Assembly (NCBI RefSeq): GCF_900104035.1
Contig: NZ_FNIT01000004.1
Coordinates: 186,001-250,000, forward strand
Origin: Aureimonas jatrophae
Lineage (GTDB): Bacteria > Pseudomonadota > Alphaproteobacteria > Rhizobiales > Rhizobiaceae
Direction of reading: 5' to 3'
DNA: 64,000 bases
Position 1 is the stretch's first letter; every line of letters starts with the position of its first letter. Below the pieces are notes generated by a model that worked only from the letters and a program-made list of their open reading frames with translations, made no database searches and was not told where the DNA came from. This document shows positions 1 to 14,027 of this stretch, one piece after another. The translations under genes were made by a program, and so were the position numbers.

Positions 1-71
1 ACCGGCGGCGAGCGCGCGGGCCTCGTCGCCGTGGAGCCGGTGGTCGACGCGCGCGGTGGCTCGGGTCTCGC

Positions 72-75
<4 letters not shown>
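1..75 (-). CDS. glgB: Start of 1,4-alpha-glucan branching enzyme (partial)
   Basis: Only the first 25 codons are in the window; the gene runs off the left edge. The peptide begins MSETRATARVDHRLHGDE and continues ARALAAG, which resembles the N-terminal lead-in of GlgB proteins. Its ATG overlaps the treS stop codon in an ATGA arrangement, so it is translationally coupled to treS. The order glgE, treS-maltokinase, glgB is the classical layout of the GlgE pathway, in which GlgB adds alpha-1,6 branches to the glucan made by GlgE. The identity rests mostly on context because so little of the protein is visible. Confidence 0.6.
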
Positions 76-3392
<3,317 letters not shown>

Positions 3393-3448
3393 CGGGCGAC
3401 TGCGAGAAGAGGAATCGAGAAAACCGGAAGAGGGTCGGCCGGGACGGG

Positions 3449-5497
<2,049 letters not shown>

Positions 5498-5630
5498 GGG
5501 CGGACCTTTCCAGGCGGATTGTCTGCGGGTCTTGAAAAGCAGAGCGGGGCCCGGCACGGCACGTGGTGTCCGTGCGACCCCCGGATGGCTCGGACGGGTC
5601 AGCAACGCCCGTCCGGCGCCGGCCGTTCCG

Positions 5631-6470
5631 TCAGCCGAGGATTGTCTGGCGTTGCTCGCCGAGGTGCGGGCTGCCGAGCGTGACGATGTCGCCCGCCTTC
5701 AGCCATTGCGGCGGCTTCATGCCGGCGGCCACGCCGGACGGCGTGCCGGTGGTCACGACGTCGCCCGGCTCGAGCGCGAAGAAGCGCGAGGCGTAGGACA
5801 GGATCTGCGGCACCGTGAAGATCATGTCGGCGGTGGTGCCCTCCTGCCGGCGCTCGCCGTTCACGGAGAGCCAGAGGTCGAGGTTGGCCGGATCGGATAT
5901 GGCGTCGCGCGTCACGAGCCAGGGGCCGAGCGGGCCGAAGCCGGGCGCGCTCTTGCCCTTGATCCACTGGCCGCCGCGATTCTTCTGCCACTGGCGCTCG
6001 GAGACGTCGTTGCACAGGCAGTAGCCGGCCACGAAGTCGAGCACCTTGTCCTCGTCCACGTTGTAGCAGCGCTCGCCGATCACCACGGCCAGCTCGACCT
6101 CCCAATCGACCTCGGATGCGCCGGGCGGATAGGGAATGTCGTCGCGCGGCCCCGCCATCGAGGACACGGCCTTGTTGAAGAGGAGCGGCTCCTCGGGCAC
6201 GTCGGAGCCGGTCTCGGCGGCGTGCTCGCGGTAGTTCCGGCCGACCGCCAGGAAGTTGCGCGTTCCCGCCACCGGGGCCCCGAGGCGCTGGTTCGGGTCG
6301 ATCTTCGGCAGCGAGCGCACGTCGAGGGCGCGCAGGCGATCGAGGCCTTGGCGGGACAGGACGTCGCCTGCAATATCGGGTATCTCGCCGGACAGGTCCC
6401 TCAGATGGTTCTCGTCATCGATGAGGCCGGGCTTCTCGGCCCCCACCTCTCCGTAGCGCACCAGCCGCAT
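5631..6470 (-). CDS. Fumarylacetoacetate hydrolase-family protein, possible ureidoglycolate lyase
   Basis: A 279-residue FAH-family protein with the short N-terminal domain (about 1-65) and catalytic core (about 70-279). The metal-binding pattern is visible in EVDWEVELAVVIGERC, and the family motifs GRNYREHAAE and TTGTPSGVAAGM are present. The family includes acylpyruvases, 2-hydroxyhepta-2,4-diene-1,7-dioate isomerases and a type of ureidoglycolate lyase. Its place after puuD and guaD in a purine-degradation run favours the last role, but a cupin-type AllA is also present at 21759-22247, so it may act on another compound. The ATG at 6470 has a GGAAGGG site just upstream. Family confident, substrate uncertain. 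Confidence 0.85.
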   Translation of the reverse strand: MRLVRYGEVGAEKPGLIDDENHLRDLSGEIPDIAGDVLSRQGLDRLRALDVRSLPKIDPNQRLGAPVAGTRNFLAVGRNYREHAAETGSDVPEEPLLFNKAVSSMAGPRDDIPYPPGASEVDWEVELAVVIGERCYNVDEDKVLDFVAGYCLCNDVSERQWQKNRGGQWIKGKSAPGFGPLGPWLVTRDAISDPANLDLWLSVNGERRQEGTTADMIFTVPQILSYASRFFALEPGDVVTTGTPSGVAAGMKPPQWLKAGDIVTLGSPHLGEQRQTILG

Positions 6471-6552
6471 GGGATTCCCTTCCAAGCTCGATCGGTCCGG
6501 CGCGGAACATAAGGCCGCCGGTCGGCTTGTCGCCCCCCGGGACGCGCTTTTG

Positions 6553-7869
6553 TCAGCGCCGATGGGCGAGGCGTCCCGCAACAAAGGTCGCGGCCACCGC
6601 CCGGTCGTCGCCCATGGTCACGAGGGCGAAGAGCTCCTCCTCGAGACTGTTCGCGCGCTCCATGCGCCGGCGCATGGCAGGGGTCGCGCCCGGATCGAGG
6701 AGCACGAGGTCGGCCTCGAAGCCCGGCGCCACCTGCCCGATCCGGTCGCCCCAGCCAAGCGCCTCCGCGTTGCCGGCGGTGATCATGTAGAGCGCGGCAT
6801 GGCCGGTCAGCTTCTGGTCGCGCAGCGCCAGGACCTTGTAGGCTTCCGCGGCCGTCGCGAGCAGCGAGTAGGAGGTGCCGCCGCCGATATCGGTGGCGAG
6901 CCCCGTGCGCAGCCCGGCCGCCAGCGCCGCGTCGCGGTCGAAGAGACCCGAGCCGAGAAAGAGGTTCGAGGTCGGGCAGCAGATCGCCGAGGCCCCGCGC
7001 TCCGCAAGGCTCCCGCGCTCGCGCTCCGAGAGGTGGATGCAGTGGCCGAACAGCGCGCCGGGGCGCACGAGGCCGTAGCGCTCGTAGACCGCCGTGTAGT
7101 CCTCGGCCCAGGGGAAGAGCTCGCGCACGAAGGCGATCTCGCCATGGTTTTCGGAGAGGTGCGTCTGGATGTGGAGGTCCGGATGGTCGGCCGCGAGCTG
7201 GCCGGCCGCTTCGAGCTGCGCCTCGCTGGAGGTCGGGGCGAAGCGCGGCGAGATCGCGAAGGCGAGCCGCCCCCGGCCATGCCAGCGTTCGATCAGCCGA
7301 TTCGACTCGTCGAAGCCGCGCTCGGGTGTGTCGAGAAGCGCCGGCGGCGCGTTGCGGTCCATCATCACCTTGCCGGCGACGAGGCGCATGCCGAGCCGTT
7401 CGCCTTCCGCGAACAGGCTTTCGGCCGACTGGGGATGCGAGGTGCAGAAGGCGCTGGCGGTGGTCGTGCCGTTGCGCAGGAGTTCGGCCAGAAGGAAGCG
7501 GGCCGCCTCGTCGGACACGGCCGGATCGCCATAGCGGCTTTCCTCGGGAAAGGTGTAGCGCGCCAGCCATTCCATGAGCTGCGTGCCGTAGGATCCGATC
7601 ACCTGGGTCTGCGGCATGTGGAGGTGCGGGTCGATGAAGCCGGCCATGAGAAGGAGCGGCCGGTGGTCGGCGACCTCGAGCGCCGGGTCGAGGCCGGCCA
7701 AGAGCGCCGGCGCCTCGCCGACGCTCTCGATCACGCCATCGCGCACGACGACCAGCCCGTCCTCGATGTAGCGATGGGCCCCCTCGCCCTCCCGCATCGG
7801 ATGCGCATGGTAGGAGAGGACGCGCGCGCGGATCGCCAGCGAGGCGCCGGCCGGGATGGCAGCGGTCAT
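6553..7869 (-). CDS. guaD: Guanine deaminase
   Basis: A 438-residue metal-dependent amidohydrolase converting guanine to xanthine and ammonia. Family landmarks are the N-terminal zinc site GFIDPHLHMPQTQ, the substrate loop GTQLMEWLARYTFPEE, the internal QTHLSENHGEI and GHCIHLSERE histidines, and the late GLATDIGGGTSYSLL with the catalytic Asp. Length fits the family. It lies 11 bases downstream of puuD on the minus strand and supplies xanthine to the XdhABC enzyme encoded in the same cluster. The ATG at 7869 (MTAAIPAG) follows a GGAAG-type site. Confidence 0.95.
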   Translation of the reverse strand: MTAAIPAGASLAIRARVLSYHAHPMREGEGAHRYIEDGLVVVRDGVIESVGEAPALLAGLDPALEVADHRPLLLMAGFIDPHLHMPQTQVIGSYGTQLMEWLARYTFPEESRYGDPAVSDEAARFLLAELLRNGTTTASAFCTSHPQSAESLFAEGERLGMRLVAGKVMMDRNAPPALLDTPERGFDESNRLIERWHGRGRLAFAISPRFAPTSSEAQLEAAGQLAADHPDLHIQTHLSENHGEIAFVRELFPWAEDYTAVYERYGLVRPGALFGHCIHLSERERGSLAERGASAICCPTSNLFLGSGLFDRDAALAAGLRTGLATDIGGGTSYSLLATAAEAYKVLALRDQKLTGHAALYMITAGNAEALGWGDRIGQVAPGFEADLVLLDPGATPAMRRRMERANSLEEELFALVTMGDDRAVAATFVAGRLAHRR

Positions 7870-7880
7870 ATCGGTCTTCC

Positions 7881-9137
7881 TTAGGGTCGGCCGAGGCCGT
7901 CGCCCGAGCGCAGCCAACGGGCGAGCGCCAGGCGCTCGGCGGGCTCGAGGCCGGTGAGGTTGCCGGGCGGCATGGCATGCGAGCGCACGGCCTGGTTCTC
8001 GATCAGCGAGGCGGCGAGAACGATATCGCGTCCCGATTCCAGGACGACGTTCTTAGGCGGATGGGCAAGGCCGGGCCAGAGCGGCTTCCTTGCATGGCAC
8101 ATGGAGCAGCGCGACTGGACGATGCCCTCGGCCTCTGCAAAGTGCGGCGAGGTCGCGAGCGCAAGCTCGGGGTCGGCGGGAAACTCCATCGCCGCCGCGC
8201 CCTCGGGCGTCTCGGCCGGCACCTCGGTCCAGCCCGGCGCACCCGACAGCGCAATGATCACGGCGAACAGGGCGCCGGCCGCCCCCCAGCACCACCAGAG
8301 CTTGGCGCCTGTCTTGTGCATCGTGTTGAAGAAGTGGCGCACCAAGGCGCCGATCACGAGCACGATGCCGGCGATCACCCAGTTCCAGCGCGTGGCGAAG
8401 ACCAGCGGGAAGTGGTTCGACATCATCAGGAAGACGACCGGCAGGGTCAGGTAGTTGTTGTGCAGCGAGCGCTGCTTGGCCGCCGCGCCGAGGCTCGGGT
8501 CCGGCGAGCGGCCGGCCTTGAGGTCCGCCACGACGATGCGCTGGTTGGGGATGATCAGCATCGCGACGTTGGCGGTCATGATGGTGGCGATCATCGCGCC
8601 CGTGTGCAGCATCGCGCCCCGGCCCGAGAAGAGCTGCGCGAAGACGAAGCTCGTCAGGACCACATAGACGAACAGGACGGCCAGAAGCGCGGAGTCGTTG
8701 CGCTTCAGCGGCGACTTGCAGATCGCGTCGTAGACCACCCAGCCGAGCGCAAGGCCGGCGATGCCGATCAGCGTCGCGGCCCAGGGCGCAAGGTCGGCGC
8801 GCGCGGGATCGATGAGGTAGAGATCGGCGCCGAGATAGTAGACCAGGAACAGGAGCGCGAAGCCCGACAACCAGGTCGAGTAGCTCTCCCACTTAAACCA
8901 GGTCAGGTCCTCCGGCATGTGCGCCGGGGCCACCATGTATTTCTGCACGTGGTAGAAGCCGCCGCCATGGACCTGCCAGGCCTCGCCGCCGACGCCGGTC
9001 ATGGGCGCGCCGCGCGGGCGGCGCAGGCCGAGGTCTAGGGCGATGAAGTAGAAGCTCGACCCGATCCAGGCGATCGCGGTGACGATGTGGGTCCAGCGCA
9101 CGGCGACCTGGAGCCATTCGGAAGCATAGGTCCACAT
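7881..9137 (-). CDS. puuD: Membrane urate hydroxylase with C-terminal cytochrome c domain
   Basis: A 418-residue integral membrane protein. About eight hydrophobic segments fill residues 10-310, beginning with WTHIVTAIAWIGSSFYFIAL and including the conserved GGGFYHVQKY region. A soluble C-terminal cytochrome c domain follows, with the haem-binding site SRCSMCHARKP (CxxCH). This is the PuuD/DUF989 architecture that hydroxylates urate to 5-hydroxyisourate and passes electrons to the respiratory chain, replacing soluble uricase. Its product is the substrate of UraH, encoded in the same cluster. It is preceded by a hairpin at 9254-9276 and is probably the first gene of a puuD-guaD-FAH transcript. 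Confidence 0.93.
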   Translation of the reverse strand: MWTYASEWLQVAVRWTHIVTAIAWIGSSFYFIALDLGLRRPRGAPMTGVGGEAWQVHGGGFYHVQKYMVAPAHMPEDLTWFKWESYSTWLSGFALLFLVYYLGADLYLIDPARADLAPWAATLIGIAGLALGWVVYDAICKSPLKRNDSALLAVLFVYVVLTSFVFAQLFSGRGAMLHTGAMIATIMTANVAMLIIPNQRIVVADLKAGRSPDPSLGAAAKQRSLHNNYLTLPVVFLMMSNHFPLVFATRWNWVIAGIVLVIGALVRHFFNTMHKTGAKLWWCWGAAGALFAVIIALSGAPGWTEVPAETPEGAAAMEFPADPELALATSPHFAEAEGIVQSRCSMCHARKPLWPGLAHPPKNVVLESGRDIVLAASLIENQAVRSHAMPPGNLTGLEPAERLALARWLRSGDGLGRP

Positions 9138-9253
9138 GGGGACACCTCGCGGCGCCGCCCCCTTGTCGCGAGCGCCGGTTCTGAGAGATCCGTGGAATGC
9201 CCTTTGGCGGCCTCTCGCCGTTCAGGAGACGGTGGGAGAAGCGGGCATGGAAA

Positions 9254-9276
9254 GGGCGGCGCTCGTCACGCCGCCC
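9254..9276 (-). terminator. Probable terminator after the BMP-type binding-protein gene
   Basis: Read on the minus strand, GGGCGGCG and CGCCGCCC form a perfect 8-bp stem around a 7-base loop, followed by TTTCC. It lies about 55 bases past the stop codon of the substrate-binding protein gene and upstream of puuD. It would separate the uraH-xdh-ABC transcript from puuD-guaD-FAH. Confidence 0.5.
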
Positions 9277-9330
9277 CGAGACTGCAGCATCGCCCGAGAC
9301 CGGGCGACGCGCAAGGTCAAACGGGCCGGC

Positions 9331-10419
9331 TCAGTTGCGCACGCCCTGGACGTACCAGTCCATCTTCAGGAGGTCGGCATCCGGGATCACGGTGCCGCTC
9401 GCGATCTTCTCGGCGCCGGCCTGATCCATGATCGGTCCGGTGAAGACGTGGTAGGTGCCGGCCTTGGTCTCGTCGACGATCCGCTGCGCGGCGGCCTTCA
9501 CGTCGGCCGGCATCTTCTCGTTGAAGGGCGACATGGTGACCTCGCCCTCCTTCATGCCGAGCCAGACATCGTCCTGCTTCCAGGTGCCGTTCATCACGGC
9601 CTCGACGCGCTGGACGTAGTAGGGACCCCAGTTGTCGACGATCGCGGTCATGTGGGCGTTGGGCGCGAAGCTCTGCATGTCCCAGGCCTGGCCGAAGGCG
9701 ATGGCGCCGCGCTTCTCGGCCTCCTGCAGGGGGCCCGGCGAGTCTGTGTGCTGGGTGATGACGTCCGCGCCCTGGTCAAGCAGCGCCGAGGTCGCCTGCG
9801 CCTCCTTGGCGGGGTCGTACCACGAGTTCACCCAGACGACCTGCGTCTCGAAGTTCGGGTTCACCTTGCGCGCGGCGAGCGTGAAGGCGTTGATGCCCAT
9901 CACCACCTCGGGGATTGGGAAGGAGGCGACGTAGCCGGCCTTGCCGGACTTCGACATGTGGCCGGCGATCGTGCCGAGCACGGCGCGGCCCTCGTAGAAG
10001 CGGGCGTTGTAGATGCCCATGTTGGGCGCGGTCTGGTAGCCGGTGGCGTGCTCGAACTTCACGTTCGGGAACTGCTTGGCGACCTTCAGCGTCGGGTTCA
10101 TGAAGCCGAACGAGGTCGCGAAGATGATGTCGTTGCCGTCCTGGGCGAGCTTGCGGACGACGCGCTCGGCGTCGGGCCCTTCCGCCACGTTCTCGACGAA
10201 GGTCGTCTCGACCTTCGAGCCGAGCTTCTCGGCGAGGTACTTGCGGCCCTGGTCGTGGGCGAAGGAGTAGCCGAAGTCGCCGACCGGGCCGACATAGACG
10301 AAGGCCGCCTTGACGGGGCGGTCGGTGACCTGCGCGAAGGCGGGCGCGCCGCCGAGCGCGGCGACAGCGGCGATCGCGACGCCTCCCAGAAGAACTTGGC
10401 GGCGGGTCATCAGGCTCAT
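9331..10419 (-). CDS. BMP-family substrate-binding protein, probable purine/nucleoside importer
   Basis: A 362-residue exported lipobox-less binding protein of the BMP/PnrA family. An N-terminal signal (MSLMTRRQVLLGG, then a hydrophobic stretch ending APAFA) has a twin-arginine-like RR. The mature part opens with KAAFVYVGPVGDFGYSFAHDQG, typical of the family. BMP proteins bind purine nucleosides or related heterocycles. It is the last gene of a four-gene transporter (ATPase, two permeases, binding protein) that follows xdhC, so the ligand is probably a purine base or nucleoside. The ATG at 10419 is set by an AAGGAG site 7 bases upstream. Confidence 0.9.
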   Translation of the reverse strand: MSLMTRRQVLLGGVAIAAVAALGGAPAFAQVTDRPVKAAFVYVGPVGDFGYSFAHDQGRKYLAEKLGSKVETTFVENVAEGPDAERVVRKLAQDGNDIIFATSFGFMNPTLKVAKQFPNVKFEHATGYQTAPNMGIYNARFYEGRAVLGTIAGHMSKSGKAGYVASFPIPEVVMGINAFTLAARKVNPNFETQVVWVNSWYDPAKEAQATSALLDQGADVITQHTDSPGPLQEAEKRGAIAFGQAWDMQSFAPNAHMTAIVDNWGPYYVQRVEAVMNGTWKQDDVWLGMKEGEVTMSPFNEKMPADVKAAAQRIVDETKAGTYHVFTGPIMDQAGAEKIASGTVIPDADLLKMDWYVQGVRN

Positions 10420-10453
10420 GGTTCGGCTCCTTAGGGGTGGGGTCGAGAAGACG

Positions 10454-11377
10454 TCAGGCGCTCGCGCGGAACGGCTTGCCGAGGCAGGCCGGCGCGGAGG
10501 CCGAGGATCGTGCGCGCCCCGACAGGAGCGCGAGAACGAGGATGGTGGCGAGATACGGCAGGCTGGTCAGGAACTCGGGCGCGAAGACGCTCCAGCCCGC
10601 GGCCTTGGCCTGCAGTTCCAGCGTGATCACCGCGCCGAAGAGGTAGGCGCCGAGGAGCAGCCGGCCGGGCCGCCAGGAGGCGAAGACGACGAGCGCGATC
10701 GCGATCCAGCCGCGCCCCGCGGTCAGCCGCTCGGCCCACATGGGGGTGAGCACCAGCGAGTAGTAGCTGCCGGCCAGACCCGCACAGGCACCGCCGAAGA
10801 GGACGGCCATGTAGCGCACCGCGATCACGCGGTAGCCGATGGAATGGGCGGAGCTGTCGCTCTCGCCGACCGCACGCAGGATCAGCCCACCGCGCGAGTG
10901 TCGCAGGAACCACGAAACCGCAAAGGTCAGAAGGAGCGAGAAGTAGACGATCGGCGAGTAGCCGAAGAGGATGCGCCAGAACGGGTCGTTCGCCAGGCTC
11001 ACCGGGAAGGGCGAGCCGAGCGTCGGCGTCGTGATGCCGACGAAGCCCGCACCGCCGAGCGCCGAGACGCCGGTGCCAAAGATCGTCAGCGCCAGCCCCG
11101 TCGCGACCTGGTTGGCCGTCAGCGTCAGGGTCAGGAAGGCGAAGATCAGCGAAACCGCGGCCCCGGCGAACACGGCAGCCAGCGCGCCGAGCGCGGGCGA
11201 GCCCGTGGTGACCGAGACGGCGAAGCCCGTCACCGCGCCGACCAGCATCATGCCCTCGACGCCGAGGTTGAGGACGCCGGACTTTTCGGCGACGAGCTCG
11301 CCGAGCGCCGCCAGAAGGATGGGCGTGGCGGACGCCACCACCGCCACGACGATCGCGACCGCAAGTTCCGGGCTCAC
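10454..11377 (-). CDS. ABC transporter permease, second subunit (purine/nucleoside type)
   Basis: A 307-residue membrane protein of the BPD_transp_2 family with about 8-9 hydrophobic segments. The conserved N-terminal region reads AEKSGVLNLGVEGMMLVGA. It starts with GTG at 11377 (VSPELAVAIV), overlapping the stop of the preceding permease as GTGA; the open frame further upstream belongs to that gene's other frames. With its partner at 11374-12504 it forms the membrane channel of the importer whose binding protein is encoded next. Confidence 0.9.
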   Translation of the reverse strand: MSPELAVAIVVAVVASATPILLAALGELVAEKSGVLNLGVEGMMLVGAVTGFAVSVTTGSPALGALAAVFAGAAVSLIFAFLTLTLTANQVATGLALTIFGTGVSALGGAGFVGITTPTLGSPFPVSLANDPFWRILFGYSPIVYFSLLLTFAVSWFLRHSRGGLILRAVGESDSSAHSIGYRVIAVRYMAVLFGGACAGLAGSYYSLVLTPMWAERLTAGRGWIAIALVVFASWRPGRLLLGAYLFGAVITLELQAKAAGWSVFAPEFLTSLPYLATILVLALLSGRARSSASAPACLGKPFRASA

Positions 11378-12504
11378 AGAGCGGCCTCGCGGGTGCGGAT
11401 CGGTTCGGGCGTGGGCAGCGGAACCGCGACCTGGGCCACCGGCCGCGCGCCGCGCGTCAGGCGGTAGCGCACGAGGATGTCGACGCCGAGCAGGAAGAAC
11501 AGCATCATGGCCTGGAACACGCCGATCGCGGCGGCCGGCAGGCCGATCGAGGTCTGCGCGCTCTCGCCGCCCACATAGGTAAGCGCCAGCACGAGCGCGG
11601 CGGCCACGATGCCGAGCGGATGAAGACGGCCGAGAAAGGCGACGATGATCGCGGTGTAGCCGTAGCCCGTCGGGAAGGCCGGCACCATCTGGCCGAAGGG
11701 CCCCGCCGCCTCCAGAACGCCGGCCAGCCCCGCCATGCCGCCGCCGAAGAGCAGCGCCATCCAGACGACGCGCCCCTCGCGAAAGCCGGCGAAGCGCGCC
11801 GCCTGCGGGCTGAGACCCACCACGCGAACCTGGAAGCCGGCGAGCGTGCGGGCCAGCAGCCCCCAAGCGACGAACGCCAGCGCCAGCGCGATCGGAATGC
11901 CGATATGGATCAAGGTGCCCGGCACCGCAGTGGGCAGCGTCTGCGAAGCCGAGAACATGGCGGTCTGCGGGAAGTTGAACCCCATCGGGTCCTTCCAGGG
12001 CCCGCGCATGAGATAATAAAGAAGCTGGATCGCGACGTAGTTCAGCATCAGCGAGGACAGAATCTCCGAGACGCCGAGACGCGTGCGCAGGAGCGCGGGC
12101 ACCGCTGCCCAGACCATGCCGCCGAGGATGCCGCAGACGATCATGGCGGGCAGGATCCAGACCCCTTCGGCGTCCAGCGTCAGAAGCGCGAGACCCGTAC
12201 CTCCCAAGCCGCCGAGCACGTACTGCCCTTCCGCGCCGATGTTCCAGACGTTGGCCCGGAAGCCGATCGACAGGCCGACGGCGATAAGAGCCAGCGGCGC
12301 GGCTTTCACGAGAAGGTCCTGCCAGCGGTAGCTGTCGAAGAGCGGCGAGACGAAGATCTCGCGCACCGCGCCGAAGCCGTCGTAGCCCAGCGCCGTGAAG
12401 ACCACCGCGCCGACGATCAGCGTCAGCGCCACGGCCAGAACGGGCGTCAGCCAGAGCATGAGGCGGCTCGGCTCGCGCCGAGATTCAAACCGAAGCGTGC
12501 TCAT
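11374..12504 (-). CDS. ABC transporter permease, first subunit (purine/nucleoside type)
   Basis: A 376-residue integral membrane protein of the BPD_transp_2 family. The hallmark segment RANVWNIGAEGQYVLGG lies in the first third, followed by repeated hydrophobic helices and the loop GLSPQAARFAGFREGR. The ATG at 12504 overlaps the ATPase stop codon (ATGA), and its own stop overlaps the next permease start, so all three are translationally coupled. Such permeases occur in nucleoside (YufP/NupB-type) importers. Confidence 0.9.
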   Translation of the reverse strand: MSTLRFESRREPSRLMLWLTPVLAVALTLIVGAVVFTALGYDGFGAVREIFVSPLFDSYRWQDLLVKAAPLALIAVGLSIGFRANVWNIGAEGQYVLGGLGGTGLALLTLDAEGVWILPAMIVCGILGGMVWAAVPALLRTRLGVSEILSSLMLNYVAIQLLYYLMRGPWKDPMGFNFPQTAMFSASQTLPTAVPGTLIHIGIPIALALAFVAWGLLARTLAGFQVRVVGLSPQAARFAGFREGRVVWMALLFGGGMAGLAGVLEAAGPFGQMVPAFPTGYGYTAIIVAFLGRLHPLGIVAAALVLALTYVGGESAQTSIGLPAAAIGVFQAMMLFFLLGVDILVRYRLTRGARPVAQVAVPLPTPEPIRTREAAL

Positions 12505-14027
12505 GCCGCCGCCTCGTGCGGGGTCTCGCCGTGAATGCCACCCATCAGGAGGCCGACGCGCTCGATCGAGATGCCCTCCACCGGCATCGCCTCCGACAGG
12601 CGCCCCTCGTTGATCACGGCGATGCGGTCGCACAGCTCCAGAAGCTCGTCGAGGTCCTGGCTGACCACGAGGATGGCCGAGCCGCGGCTCGCCAGATCCA
12701 GCATGGCCTGGCGGATCTGTCCGGCCGCGCCCGCATCCACGCCCCAGGTCGGCTGGGACACGGCGAGGACGGCAGGCTCCTGCGCGATCTCGCGCCCCAC
12801 CACGAACTTCTGGAGGTTGCCGCCCGACAGGCTCGCAGCGGTGGCGCCGGGTCCCGTCGCCTTGACGCCGAAGGCGGAGATGACGGAGCTAGCGAAACGC
12901 CGTGCCGCCCCGAAGCGCACGAGACCGCTCCCCGAAAGCTTGGCCCGCGCGCGCGCCGAGAGGATGGCGTTGTCGGTGAGCGAGAGTGCCGGCACCGCCG
13001 CGTGGCCGTTGCGCTCCTCGGGCAGGGTCGCGAGCCCTAGACGGCGGCGCGCCGAGACGCCGAGACGCTCCGCCCGCTGGCCCTCGATGCGGATCTCGCC
13101 CGCGACGCCCGACAGGCGCTCGCCCGACAGCGCGGCCAGAAGCTCGTTCTGTCCGTTGCCGGCCACCCCCGCGATGCCGAGGATCTCGCCGCCGCGAACG
13201 GTCAGCGACACGTCGCGGAGGCTCGTGCCGAAGGGTGGCTCGCCGGGTGCCGAGAGGTTCGCGATGGCGAGGCGCTCGGCGCCCGTGGTCCCGGCCTTGC
13301 GTGCGCTGAGCTGCTTGAGCGAGCCGCCGATCATGCGCTCGGCCATCGTGCGCGCCGTCTCCTCGCGCGGGTCGCACGTGTCGACGACGCGTCCGCCGCG
13401 CAGGATCGTCGCCGACTGGCAGAGCGCTTTGATCTCGGCGAGCTTGTGCGAGATGTAGAGGATCGAGCAGCCCTCGTCGCCGAGCTGGCGCAGGACGCCG
13501 AACAGCGCCTCGGCCTCCTGCGGGGTCAGGACCGAGGTCGGCTCGTCCATGATCAGAAGACGCGGGCGGCCGAGCAGCGCGCGAACGATCTCGATGCGCT
13601 GGCGCTCGCCGACCGAGAGCGTATGCACCTCGCGATGCGGATCGAGAACGAGGCCGTAGGTCTCCATGACCTCGCGCACCTTGGCCTCGAGCTGGCGGCG
13701 CGGCGGAGGATCGTCGAGGCCGAGCGCAATGTTTTCCAGCACCGTCATCGCCTCGAACAGGCAGAAGTGCTGGAACACCATGCCGATGCCCGCGCCCCGC
13801 GCCTCGCGCGGCGAGCGGATGGCGGCGGCGCGACCGTCGATGCGCACCTCGCCCGAGTCGGCCGATTGGACGCCGTAGATGATCTTCACCAGCGTCGACT
13901 TGCCGGCCCCGTTCTCGCCGAGCAGGGCGTGGATGCGTCCGGGATCGACGGAGAAGCTCACGTCGTCGTTGGCGACGACGCCGGGGAAGCTCTTCGTGAC
14001 GTGGGACAGCTCAAGACGTGGCGGCAT
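12501..14027 (-). CDS. ABC transporter ATPase with two nucleotide-binding domains
   Basis: A 508-residue tandem ATPase like those of ribose and nucleoside importers. The first domain has Walker A GENGAGKST near residue 40, signature LSVGERQRIEIVRALL and Walker B LLIMDEPTSVLT. The second domain is degenerate at Walker A (GVAGNGQNELL) and has signature SLSGGNLQKFVVGREI, as usual for this family. The ATG at 14027 (MPPRLELSH) lies inside the 3' end of xdhC, a 17-base overlap. Physical linkage to xanthine dehydrogenase suggests purine import. Confidence 0.93.
   Translation of the reverse strand: MPPRLELSHVTKSFPGVVANDDVSFSVDPGRIHALLGENGAGKSTLVKIIYGVQSADSGEVRIDGRAAAIRSPREARGAGIGMVFQHFCLFEAMTVLENIALGLDDPPPRRQLEAKVREVMETYGLVLDPHREVHTLSVGERQRIEIVRALLGRPRLLIMDEPTSVLTPQEAEALFGVLRQLGDEGCSILYISHKLAEIKALCQSATILRGGRVVDTCDPREETARTMAERMIGGSLKQLSARKAGTTGAERLAIANLSAPGEPPFGTSLRDVSLTVRGGEILGIAGVAGNGQNELLAALSGERLSGVAGEIRIEGQRAERLGVSARRRLGLATLPEERNGHAAVPALSLTDNAILSARARAKLSGSGLVRFGAARRFASSVISAFGVKATGPGATAASLSGGNLQKFVVGREIAQEPAVLAVSQPTWGVDAGAAGQIRQAMLDLASRGSAILVVSQDLDELLELCDRIAVINEGRLSEAMPVEGISIERVGLLMGGIHGETPHEAAA

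Noticed and set aside
5613-5622. CCGGCGCCGG palindrome after the FAH gene as a terminator
   Set aside because: The palindrome has no loop bases and no T-run, and such GC palindromes arise often in this DNA.
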